Source: Antedon mediterranea
Taxonomy: Eukaryota > Echinodermata > Crinoidea > Comatulida > Antedonidae
Direction of reading: 5' to 3'
NCBI RefSeq assembly: GCF_964355755.1
Contig: NC_092676.1
Coordinates: forward strand, 26,582,288 to 26,642,287
Length of the DNA stretch: 60,000 bases
Part shown: positions 11,627-20,519 of the stretch, one piece after another
Numbering within the stretch: the first letter of the stretch is position 1
How the letters are laid out: each line of letters begins with the position of its first letter
Made by a program: the position numbers and the translations under genes
The notes under the pieces: generated by a model
The model's input: only the letters and a program-made list of their open reading frames with translations
Databases searched by the model: none
What the model was told of the DNA's origin: nothing

Positions 11627-11663
11627 CTAGATGGTACGCGAGCGAAGCGAGCGTGCCATCTAG
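11627..11663. repeat. 37-base near-perfect palindrome
   Basis: CTAGATGGTACGCGAGCG and CGAGCGTGCCATCTAG are reverse complements around AAG, with one mismatch (GTAC against GTGC). It ends 79 bases before the target site of the LTR element. Such GCGAGCGAAGCGAGCG hairpins often mark ends of DNA transposons, but no partner end is visible. Confidence 0.6.
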
Positions 11664-11745
11664 TTTGAGTAATTGGATTATACCAGGGAAGCACTCTTCC
11701 CTAATAATACTAGGTCAAATACAAAATATGTTAGGATAATGCAAA

Positions 11746-12319
11746 TGTAATATAACGTTTGGTTGTTGAGGTACTAATGAAGGACTCTGACTCGCTTGAC
11801 TGTCGTAACACATATATTATTTATTCAGTATAATACTTCAGTACAATATACAACTATAAGTATACATAAGGAACGGACAATCAATGATGCTGTCGGTGAG
11901 GTGTGAAGTGTGTTAGTCTGCTTCTGGAGAAGTGGCTGTATGGTGTGTCTGGGCCCTTCTGAAACTTGGGAGTATATTGGCTCAGTTCATTTGCATAATG
12001 TCATTACATCATCTGTGAGGGTAACGATTGGTCCTAAGTTGATCCAGGGGTGTTTAAGTGGGAGTGATTAACGGTGTCATAAGGTATTTCTGTGATGGAT
12101 GACACTGTCAAATCTGTACTTAAATAGTGTCCATCACTCGATGGGAAAGTCACAAAATTAAGCTAAGTGTTTTCTTTAGGGATTCTATTATAAACTAAAT
12201 GGTCATTAAAACATCTGGACAAACTCTCCTTCGGACTTTCTGGGTCAAGTTTGTGAACCTATCTGAATTCCGATACAAAGGTCAATTTCTTAAATATAAA
12301 GGTATATCAATATATTACA
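11746..12319 (-). repeat. 3' LTR of the minus-strand element
   Basis: 574 bases, bounded by TGTAATATA and TATATTACA. It borders the polypurine tract at about 12320-12345 on the interior side. Confidence 0.9.
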
Positions 12320-13225
12320 TCCCTCTGTTTCCCCTTTTTTTTTTTTTCTAATCTATTTAACATATAAAATGGTTATAATAGTGGCATGCAAAATTAAAGT
12401 TATATAAAAGAAAAAAAACATTATACATATATGCAAAAATTGAGTTAGCCAAAACCATTGACTCTGAAGTGTAACCTTATCACTTTCACTCTCTCTCTTC
12501 TCTCTCTTAAAAAAAATGAAATTAAAAATGAATTTGGTATAAAAATTCGCGTAAATCAAACATAAATCAGTTAAAAATAAAATTACAAAACTTAAAAATA
12601 GTATGTTACATTGAACATACGTCAAATTGTGCGACAACTCATCGCGTTCTAATGGTCTTCAAACATAAATCATCAAATCAAAACATAAAACTCAAGAAAC
12701 TGTGGCTGATTAGCCTAGAATCAAAATATCAAACTCAATCACTTAAAACTTTAAAGAAACAAATGTGTGTGTCCCGTTGACACAAACTTATCCACAATAT
12801 ATCATTATCGTCACAACTTTATCGATTTAAGCATTTATATTCACAGGTAATTACGATTTCAATCAATCGACAAATTCGACTTTTGTACTCAATGTCAAAA
12901 AAAATTACAATTAAAAGTACTAAGAAAATCTCCTGTTATTGTATATCAATTAATTAATGCTTGAGATTAACGACTCAAAGGTTAAACAAAATATTTGTTA
13001 CAAAATGATTGTCGTTCTTTTCAATATCTCAATATATCGATCATCAAAATTCAAAATTAATCTTTATCAAACTCGTTACAAAATCAATACTTAAACATAA
13101 ATTCAATTCTCTTTTAACTGAAATCACATCATTATTAAACAAATCTCATCAAAAATACGTAGACTATGCTATCATTAATTTAGCAAATGTCGTAATTTAT
13201 AAATAATCTTGCAAAAAAAATTAAA

Positions 13226-13680
13226 TCAATAATTCGTTGCATTATACAAACGTTTTATGAATCGTTTTGGCGATCCACTTATCGGTATCTGTTTATCTTT
13301 AATGATCTCTTTAATCAATTTATCTGTATCGTTATATCTGTCAATATTCCACCAAAATTTGCGATCATTAGATTCGTGTTTTGTTTTATCAGTGTTGCGT
13401 TTGACTGAAGTCGGTTTAGAATACGAAACTAAAACTTGGAAATGTCCTGCTTTAAATCTACCTCGGTTTAATGTCATACTTAAATCATTAGGTGCTGTCA
13501 TAATTAGATTAGTTTGTTCCTTAATTTGTTCCTCTTTCATTTGGAATGGGGCTGCTAATCCCATGTTATTCTCTACACAGTCAATGTAAGGTTGCAAGTT
13601 AAGGGGTTCTATCTTAGTTGGATGTGTAAGGGTATCTGATTGCAATTGGGCTGGTGTCCTATCATGTTCGTCGATAAATT
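13226..13680 (-). CDS. Uncharacterised frame inside the LTR element
   Basis: The only sizeable frame in the element's own orientation: 139 residues from a Met at 13645 down to 13226. The same frame continues upstream across one TAA at about 13680 into NEKIQNTVNVVNDENN. It is hydrophilic and contains GRFKAGHFQVLVSY and KFWWNIDRYNDTDKLIKEII. I recognise no domain. Position after the primer binding site suggests a gag-like remnant, but there is no CCHC knuckle. It may be non-functional. Confidence 0.35.
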
Positions 13681-14164
13681 AAACATTGTTTTCGTCATTT
13701 ACTACGTTAACGGTGTTCTGAATTTTCTCATTATTATTATCGGCGGCTTTATTCAACAATTATTTTAACAATTTAAAAAACAATTTTAGTGTGTATATAT
13801 GTAAACTCTCACTTTTTCAATCAAGGTTACAAATCAAAAATCAAAATGGTTTTGACTTACCCCAAATGCTTCGGATCCAATTAAAATGAATTAAAGGAAT
13901 GCAAAAAGTGTTAAAAAATGTTTAAATGTTCAAACAACGAATTAAAGAAATGTTAAAGGTGCTCATCAATGTTCAACTTTTAAAACAACGAATTCAAAAA
14001 AAATGCGAAAGGTGTTCATCAATGTTCAAAAAAAGTAAATGTTTAAAAAAAAAAACGATAAAAAAAACGGCGTGAAGTTGAAAGTCTCTAAACGAAACAG
14101 TTCTTGTCCGCTTGCTTCTGTTTTGATTCTTCTTGGGTCCAATGGTTATAATTTCATAAAATTT

Positions 14165-14316
14165 CTGCTTGTCTCGATTTCATTCAAATATAATTTCAGC
14201 TTGTCTTTTGTGTCTTCTTCGATTATCTTCTTTGTCTTCATCCAATGGTAATAATTTGATCAAATTTCTGCTTGTCTCGATCTCATTCAAATATAATTTC
14301 AGCTTGTCTTTTGAGT
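14165..14316. repeat. Internal duplication in the LTR element leader
   Basis: TGCTTGTCTCGATTTCATTC followed by AAATATAATTTCAGCTTGTC occurs at about 14165 and again at about 14268, about 100 bases apart. It lies in the untranslated leader next to the 5' LTR. Confidence 0.65.
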
Positions 14317-14443
14317 CAAAGTAAATTTCTCTCCTTTCAAACAAATATGGTTATTTTTGTCTTCATCTTCGTCTTCGTGTCTTGTTAAGTGTTTATTTCT
14401 TGTTTTCTCACTCCGTTCCTTATGAGATTTGGGTCTTCCACCA

Positions 14444-15018
14444 TGTAATATAATGTTGGGGTTGTTGAGGTACTAATGAAGGACTCTGACTCGCTTGACT
14501 GTCGTAACACATATATTATTTATTCAGTATAATACTTCAGTACAATATACAACTATAAGTATACATAAGGAACGGACAATCAATGATGCTGTCGGTGAGG
14601 TGTGAAGTGTGTTAGTCTGCTTCTGGAGAAGTGGCTGTATGGTGTGTCTGGGCCCTTCTGAAACTTGGGAGTATATTGGCTCAGTTCATTTGCATAATGT
14701 CATTACATCATCTGTGAGGGTAACGATTGGTCCTAAGTTGATCCAGGGGTGTTTAAGTGGGAGTGATTAACGGTGTCATAAGGTATTTCTGTGATGGATG
14801 ACACTGTCAAATCTGTACTTAAATAGTGTCCATCACTCGATGGGAAAGTCACAAAATTAAGCTAAGTGTTTTCTTTAGGGATTCTATTATAAACTAAATG
14901 GTCATTAAAACATCTGGACAAACTCTCCTTCGGACTTTCTGGGTCAAGTTTGTGAACCTATCTGAATTCCGATACAAAGGTCAATTTCTTAAATATAAAG
15001 GTATATCAATATATTACA
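14444..15018 (-). repeat. 5' LTR of the minus-strand element
   Basis: 575 bases, nearly identical to the 3' LTR. Its plus-strand right end is followed by the target duplication CAAA and, 32 bases later, by the GCAG acceptor of the TRIM gene at 15056. Confidence 0.9.
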
Positions 15019-15050
15019 CAAACTAAATAAAGTTAATAAAAATTACTATT

Positions 15051-15055
15051 GCAGG
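15051..15055 (+). promoter_or_regulatory. Splice acceptor before the 15056 start codon
   Basis: ACTATTGCAG|G directly precedes ATG. The same arrangement occurs at 4757, 32371 (ACTATTACAG) and 40847. This implies a spliced 5' UTR with the whole protein in one exon. Confidence 0.7.
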
Positions 15056-16753
15056 ATGGCTAGCAACGAATTAAGTCTACTTGGAGATATAGATGAGAAA
15101 GTACTAGAATGTTCTATCTGTAATGGAAGGCTAGAAGACCCAAAATCACTTACCTGCCTTCATAGTTTCTGTCTAAAGTGTTTGGAAAAATGGGTTCAAA
15201 CCAACAATGGACAGCTAACATGTCCTATTTGTCGCAAGTTGAATCTCATTCCAGTAGGAGGGCTTCAAAATCTTCCGCCAAATACAGTTCTTAACAACCT
15301 TTTGGAAACTGTTAAACAACATGAACAGAAAAATGAGATCAAAAGCACCGCATTGTTGTGCCCTTCTCATACTCAACCATTAGAGATGTATTGCACAAAA
15401 TGTAAAGTACCAATTTGCATAGAATGCACTGAAATGGAACATGCTGCAGGAGATGGAAAACATGAACCAATTGGCATTATAACAGCATTAGAAATGTTTA
15501 AAGAAAGCTCATTTGAATTAAAAAAAGCCGCAAATGAATCCATAAGAAAAATAGAAAATGCACTAAAAATTGTCACAAAGAATGCTAACGAATTAGAAGA
15601 AAGTAAAGAGGCAAGTCTCACAGAAATTGATAACACAGTTAAACAAATAGTAAAAATAATCCAGAAAAAAGGTGACGAAATAAAGGAAAAAGTTGAAGTA
15701 ATTTATCAAAATGGCAAGAAATATAATGATGCACAAATTAAGAAATTAAAAACAATCAATTCTGAATTAGATACACATTTGAGTTTCCTAAATCAGTTAT
15801 TAAAGAGTAAGCCAGCAACTGCTATGAAATCAAGTGACATTGTATTAAATACACTGATGGATGAAATTAATAATTCTGAAGAAATCACACAAAGGGACAG
15901 TGGAAAAATTAACTTTATCAGAAACCAAGATCAAATTGATTTATTGAAAGAAAATGACATTGGAAATGTTACAATCACAGAACCTACTGTCAAAGTAGAG
16001 GGTATACCTAGAGGAGTAGCAACGTGTGATGATGATTGCTTGCTGGTTTCATTTCGCACAAACGAAATTTACAAATACAAACAATCAGGAGAATATATAA
16101 GTAATATTCTTTTACCAGAAGATGTGAAAGTCAGAAGAATGTACAAAATGAAGAATGGCAACATAGCATTCACTGATGTTGGTAATAAATGCATTCAAGT
16201 ATGTGATATGAATGGTCATGTGATCAAATCCATTGGTAAGGATGTATTAACATTTCCACATGGTATTCACATAAATGAGTCAACGAATGTCTTATATGTT
16301 GCAGATATTGTCCTGCAATGTGTGTTGATGTTTGACTTTAATAGTGGTGAGCAGTTGAAGAAAATAGAAACACCAGATATAGGATCTCTTGAGTGTTCTG
16401 ATGTTGCGCTTACAAAAACTGGTAAAGTACTTATAGCCGATGAAGGAAAACATCAAGTATTATTATATGATAATGATGATGAAATGTCACTGAAAGTAAT
16501 TATCAATAAAGGTGATAAAGATGGTAAGGTAATGATGCCAAGTGAAATTGTAGTTGATGAGGATGATAACATCATCATAGCAAGTAGCAACAAACTACAA
16601 CTATTCAGTAGTGATGGACATTTTATCAAAAGAATTGATCAACAAGAAGATGAAATTAGTGATTCAAGTCAGTTATGTATCATTTCACATAACCCATGTA
16701 TGCTAGTTGTAGCAAATTACAGTGACAACACAATCAAACTATTTAATTATTAA
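15056..16753 (+). CDS. TRIM-NHL protein, full length (putative E3 ubiquitin ligase)
   Basis: 565 residues. A C3HC4 RING at 19-59 has all ligands (C19, C22, C34, H36, C39, C42, C56, C59). A B-box at 102-136 has C102, H105, C113, C116, C121, C124, H129, H136. A coiled coil spans about 145-290 and a six-bladed NHL propeller about 300-565, ending TIKLFNY. In this family RING binds E2, B-box and coiled coil assemble antiparallel dimers, and NHL binds substrate or RNA; action is mainly cytoplasmic. The start is the ATG behind the acceptor, with the family opening MASNELSLLGDIDEKVLE. It is more divergent than the 36-55 kb copies (KLNLIPVGGL after RING, DEMSL insert in blade 4). A retrotransposon fills the intron just upstream. 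Confidence 0.92.
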   Translation: MASNELSLLGDIDEKVLECSICNGRLEDPKSLTCLHSFCLKCLEKWVQTNNGQLTCPICRKLNLIPVGGLQNLPPNTVLNNLLETVKQHEQKNEIKSTALLCPSHTQPLEMYCTKCKVPICIECTEMEHAAGDGKHEPIGIITALEMFKESSFELKKAANESIRKIENALKIVTKNANELEESKEASLTEIDNTVKQIVKIIQKKGDEIKEKVEVIYQNGKKYNDAQIKKLKTINSELDTHLSFLNQLLKSKPATAMKSSDIVLNTLMDEINNSEEITQRDSGKINFIRNQDQIDLLKENDIGNVTITEPTVKVEGIPRGVATCDDDCLLVSFRTNEIYKYKQSGEYISNILLPEDVKVRRMYKMKNGNIAFTDVGNKCIQVCDMNGHVIKSIGKDVLTFPHGIHINESTNVLYVADIVLQCVLMFDFNSGEQLKKIETPDIGSLECSDVALTKTGKVLIADEGKHQVLLYDNDDEMSLKVIINKGDKDGKVMMPSEIVVDEDDNIIIASSNKLQLFSSDGHFIKRIDQQEDEISDSSQLCIISHNPCMLVVANYSDNTIKLFNY

Positions 16754-16985
16754 ATTTACAAAACTCTGTATACAGAATAAAATAATAATACCTTGGACTT
16801 TTATTGAAGTACAAAATCAATATAACTAAATGTTCTTCTTTTGTTGTACATAATTGGAGCATGTCTTGTACACTAAAGATAGGTGTAGGTAGTTGTGTAG
16901 TATGTTGTTGATTTTCATAGCATACAAAGCCCTTAACCAGAGGGGGTTTGAGTTGTTATTGTTGTCAATATTACATAAATTGCAC
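16754..16985. other. Short 3' flank
   Basis: AT-rich sequence with an AATAAT-rich run after the stop. No gene. The usual 3' flank module of the array is not evident here. Confidence 0.3.
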
Positions 16986-16993
16986 AAAAGAGT

Positions 16994-18087
16994 GGGGTGT
17001 CACGAAAGCTCAGACCACGAAAGCTCAGACCCCCTAAGACCTAAGATCACGAAAGCTAAGACCCAACACCTAAGATTACAAATATTTATCTTTCGCACCT
17101 GCCTTGTATTTTAACTCCCAACATTTATTCTGAATACCACAACTTAGAATTGGCACTTTCATGAAAAAGAATCACATAAAAAGTAACAAATACATTTTTA
17201 AATTGATGATTTTGCAGACGTTTTTCTCGCACACAAAATGACTAGCCTACAGTACAGTAGGCCTACCCCACATGGGCCATGTTCAATGTTTTTGTTTCTA
17301 TGGAACGTCAAAAGAGCAAAAATTATATAGAGGGCTGAAAACTCTGTGGAGTCCATCTCTACAGTGTGGATGGAACAATGTAAAATTAAAATTGTAATGA
17401 TAATAGTATAATCATGCAAGTACGAAGAAATAAATACTGGCAAATAAATTTTAATTTAAAAATCATGATAAGTTTTTTTGTTTCGTTTTCTTTCTGTTTT
17501 TATACTTGTACTATTATTGTTGCTCTTTTGGCGCTCCATAGAAACAAAAACATTGAGCATGGGTAGCTCTCGAGGAGTTACATTGTCATTACAGTATACA
17601 AAGAAACACATCTGTAAAATCATCAATTTAAAGGATTTATTTATTTGTTATTATGTGTTTCTCCTTCTGAAAGTACTTATAAGTCCTAATTTTAAAGTGT
17701 GGTGTTCAGGATAAAGTTAGTCAACAAATTTGGAGTCAAAATACAAGAAAGGCAGGTGCGTAAGAAAAACATCCTCTGAAGCAACACAATGGAGTAAATA
17801 TATACCAACAAACAACCCGTCAAGTTTGTTTGTTGTAAAGAAAAAATATACATTTACTCAACGGGCGAAAATAATGTGAGTTTATCTATGTTTTGCGGTA
17901 GTATTAAATTATATTTATGGTAATAAATGAAACCTACTGTGTTTAAAATTATGTATGGATAAACAAGTATTGTTTTTAAGCTGTAGTATATCTTAGTATT
18001 TGTAATCTTAGGTGTTGGGTCTTAGCTTTCGTGATCTTAGGTCTTAGGGGGTCTGAGCTTTCGTGGTCTGAGCTTTCGTGACACCCC
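16994..18087. mobile_element. DNA transposon with 91-base perfect inverted repeats
   Basis: Ends at 16994-17084 and 17997-18087 are perfect reverse complements over 91 bases, starting GGGGTGTCACGAAAGC. An 8-base target duplication, AAAAGAGT, flanks it (16986-16993 and 18088-18095), as in hAT or P-type elements. Each end carries three copies of CACGAAAGCTNAGACC, likely repeated transposase sites. The interior has no transposase frame and carries another inverted-repeat element (17091-17768). It is non-autonomous and apparently young. Confidence 0.88.
17091..17768. mobile_element. MITE-like element, copy B, nested in the 1.1-kb transposon
   Basis: The ends are TTTCGCACCTGCCTTGTATTTT and, inverted, AAATACAAGAAAGGCAGGTG. 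Internal inverted segments around GTTTCTATGGAACGTCAAAA (about 17293-17312) and its mirror (about 17525-17550) match copy A at 561-1387. Confidence 0.6.
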
Positions 18088-18129
18088 AAAAGAGTGACAT
18101 AATGATATATTGTGTATCATAGTATAAAG

Positions 18130-18282
18130 TTCTGTCTACACCATCAAACTAGTTTGACAAAAAAAGTTTGATGTGCCCAAATATGGTAGTGATGTGCCCA
18201 AATATGGTAGTGACATGCATCATCATGTCCATATATGGACATATAACATACCATAATGTTTGATAGTGTAGACAGAGCTTAA
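18130..18282. mobile_element. Short hairpin MITE, copy 1
   Basis: About 150 bases with inverted ends CTGTCTACACCATCAAACT and TTTGATAGTGTAGACAG. The interior repeats GATGTGCCCAAATATGGTAG twice. A second copy is at 39325-39463. TA flanks suggest a Tc1/mariner-type MITE, but the exact boundary is uncertain. Confidence 0.75.
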
Positions 18283-18809
18283 GTCTTACATAAAATATTT
18301 AATACTTTTGTTCTATTTTGTTTACACATAATAAATTAGTTTTCATGAAAGAAACTTGTTATATACATGGTGTATAAATTAAATTCATTCTCTCTCACTG
18401 TATGTTGATTTTTCATTGTGTTGAAATTTGTCTGAAAACAAAAGTCTAAATTTTATTAATTCATTTGATTACTTAATATCATTATACTGATTTGAAATAC
18501 TTACAAAAAAATCAGTAATCAGTAAGTAAATATTTTTTTTTTTTATATTTATATTATGAATATGATATGAATGAAATTGTCTATTTTGATGACTTTAAAA
18601 TTGACATGAATAAATGGCATTATTTATTTACAGAGACCTTAGAGTTTCTAAATTAGATTATTAGGTTAAAAAGGAAAAAGGTGTCTGAATACAAAATGTT
18701 TTCAGTGTTAAAAAAACTAGAGCATTAATGATGAAAAGCCCACTATGTATTAAGAGCTATTGAACGTACTGTAACGTTAAGTATAGTTTATGTACAATGC
18801 TAAAGTAAA
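18283..18809. other. AT-rich spacer
   Basis: No gene, no clear repeat. Confidence 0.35.
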
Positions 18810-20372
18810 CTAGACATGTAACTCGTCACTTTGACGAGTTTGGTTATCCGCCGCGCAAGTGGTGCAACATTAACATTAAGGGGATAGGTTGAGGACAAAA
18901 GGAAGTGTTCACGTTGGCATTATGAACTGAACTGAAGAATATGATCTGTTGTTATTGCTGAATTTTATTATTTAAATTCATATATAGTGTACACAGTATA
19001 ATCTGTATCCATATCACATACAGTGTAGAATAGGTGAAATTACGGGACCCGCTATTTATTACAATTTTTAACATGTTGACGGTTTTAAAATGAAACGCGA
19101 AGTTAGCAATTCCGAAAGGAAATTATCTCAGCAACAACGTATTAGCGTGTAGAAGAAATTTGAATACGTGAAATATTGATGCGCGCTCTTTTAAATGTAA
19201 TGAATTATGACGCAAAAGATGAAAATACGACCTTTTTTATTTAACTGGCCATATGATGACGTCACAACATCCGATTGGCAACATTTTTACATAATTTCGT
19301 ATCTACAATCCAATAGCTTCCAGAAAAAGTTTTAATCGTGATTATCAAGTTTTATTCTTACGAGCTATAACAGATTAAAATTTACTGTAAAGATGAAATT
19401 GATGCCACACGTGATTAAAATTTTTAGGCATGATGACGTCAAAAAAATTAAAATATTTTTAACTCATGCGAAAGATACTTGATTGACCTAGACAAAATCA
19501 AAATCGGGGTGAAAATGGAAAACGGATAAGTGGAGATGCGCTCTATTCAATGTGATGAGCTATGACGAAAGATACAAAAATCCTAAATTTTATATTCGCG
19601 TGGCCATACGATGACGTCACAATGTCCGGTTAGCCATATTAATACCTGATCCGATATCTACAACTCATCTACTTCCAGAATATGCCATCCACAAAAAGTT
19701 GACCGTCTAGTTTAGAAATTACGACTGTTTAAAAAAAGGCATATTTTAAACGAATTTTTAACCCTTTTCATAAAAAACGCGCGCAAATTGTCCAATTCGA
19801 CGTGCTCGTATGACGTATCTTTAAGTCGAAATTGTTTAAAATTTGGTAAAATTACTAGAAAAGGCTGGAAAAATATAAATCACGTGAAAAAAGTACGTTT
19901 TCAATACTACGTGCGCACCGCACACGTAAAAATGTGCGCACGCGTGGGAATTTTGACATGCTTAAAACGACATGAAACGCGTAGAAAGTTGATTATAAAT
20001 TAATTTTGCGCATTTTGAAATTTTAAATGCGCGTGCGCGCGTAACTTTGTGTAAAACACGCAATTTTTTTTCAACAGAAAGTTAGCGCATGATATAAATT
20101 AAACTTTTGCAAAGTTTCAAGTTGAAATGTTATTTGGTTGTCGAGCTATGTTAAATACGACAAAATCGTTAAATCGCGCGTAAGTCACGTTGCGCAATTG
20201 TAAACGTCATGAAAAGCTTCGCTTGACGACGTTACGTAAATGTCAATATGTTAAGATAGTTACCGAAATGTTATGTTTGCGAGTTTTAGAGAAAAGCGTT
20301 ACACAAAAATCATACAGGTTGATTTCGTACAATCACAAGAGGTTATCCTGCAACTTCGTTGCGGATAACCAA
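18810..20372 (-). mobile_element. Helitron-like non-autonomous element, copy 1
   Basis: Read on the minus strand it ends with hairpin ACTCGTCAAAGTGACGAGT, then TACATGT, then CTAG and a T, the Helitron 3' signature (hairpin plus CTRR|T). Near both ends lie GGTTATCCGC-type words in opposite orientation. The body is related to 56123-57092 and 58306-59551, including the rare segments GGCCATATGATGACGTCACAA and GGGACCCG. An internal roughly 150-base segment is repeated (about 19177-19330 and 19540-19690). No Rep/helicase frame. The 5' end near 20372 is approximate. Confidence 0.7.
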
Positions 20373-20469
20373 AAAAAAAATATATTAATATGTAAAGGTA
20401 CATGTAAAATATTATTTATAATTTTAGAGCCAAGAGGAGCTTGGGAGCTGTTTAGGGCAATACCTGATC

Positions 20470-20519
20470 GAAAAACAATATTTGAATGGTTGATTGTCAA
20501 AATATTGAATTATTAAAAT
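20470..20519 (+). pseudogene. Possible end of a TRIM-NHL copy
   Basis: TTGATTGTCAAAATATTGAA then TTATTAA resembles the family tail TIKIFNY-stop, and the following AAATTGAACAAGCAAG resembles the flank at 6660. This is only about 50 bases, so the assignment is weak. Confidence 0.3.

Larger units (their letters stand above)
11746..15018 (-). mobile_element. LTR retrotransposon, non-autonomous, minus orientation
   Basis: Two direct repeats of 574 and 575 bases bound a 2.1-kb interior. Each starts TGTAATATA and ends TATATTACA (TG...CA). The flanks carry a 4-base target duplication, CAAA, at 11742-11745 and 15019-15022. On the minus strand a primer-binding-site-like TGGTGGAAGACCC follows the 5' LTR (14444-15018), and a polypurine tract, GGGGAAACAGAGGGA, abuts the 3' LTR (11746-12319). 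The LTRs differ visibly only in a few bases near one end, so insertion is recent. I see no reverse transcriptase, integrase or protease motif, so it needs helper proteins. A 4-base duplication fits Ty3-like or BEL-like integrases; the family stays open. Confidence 0.9.

Noticed and set aside
13257-13589. Plus-strand 110-codon frame in the LTR element
   Set aside because: Antisense to the element's own frame, no motif, no start context.
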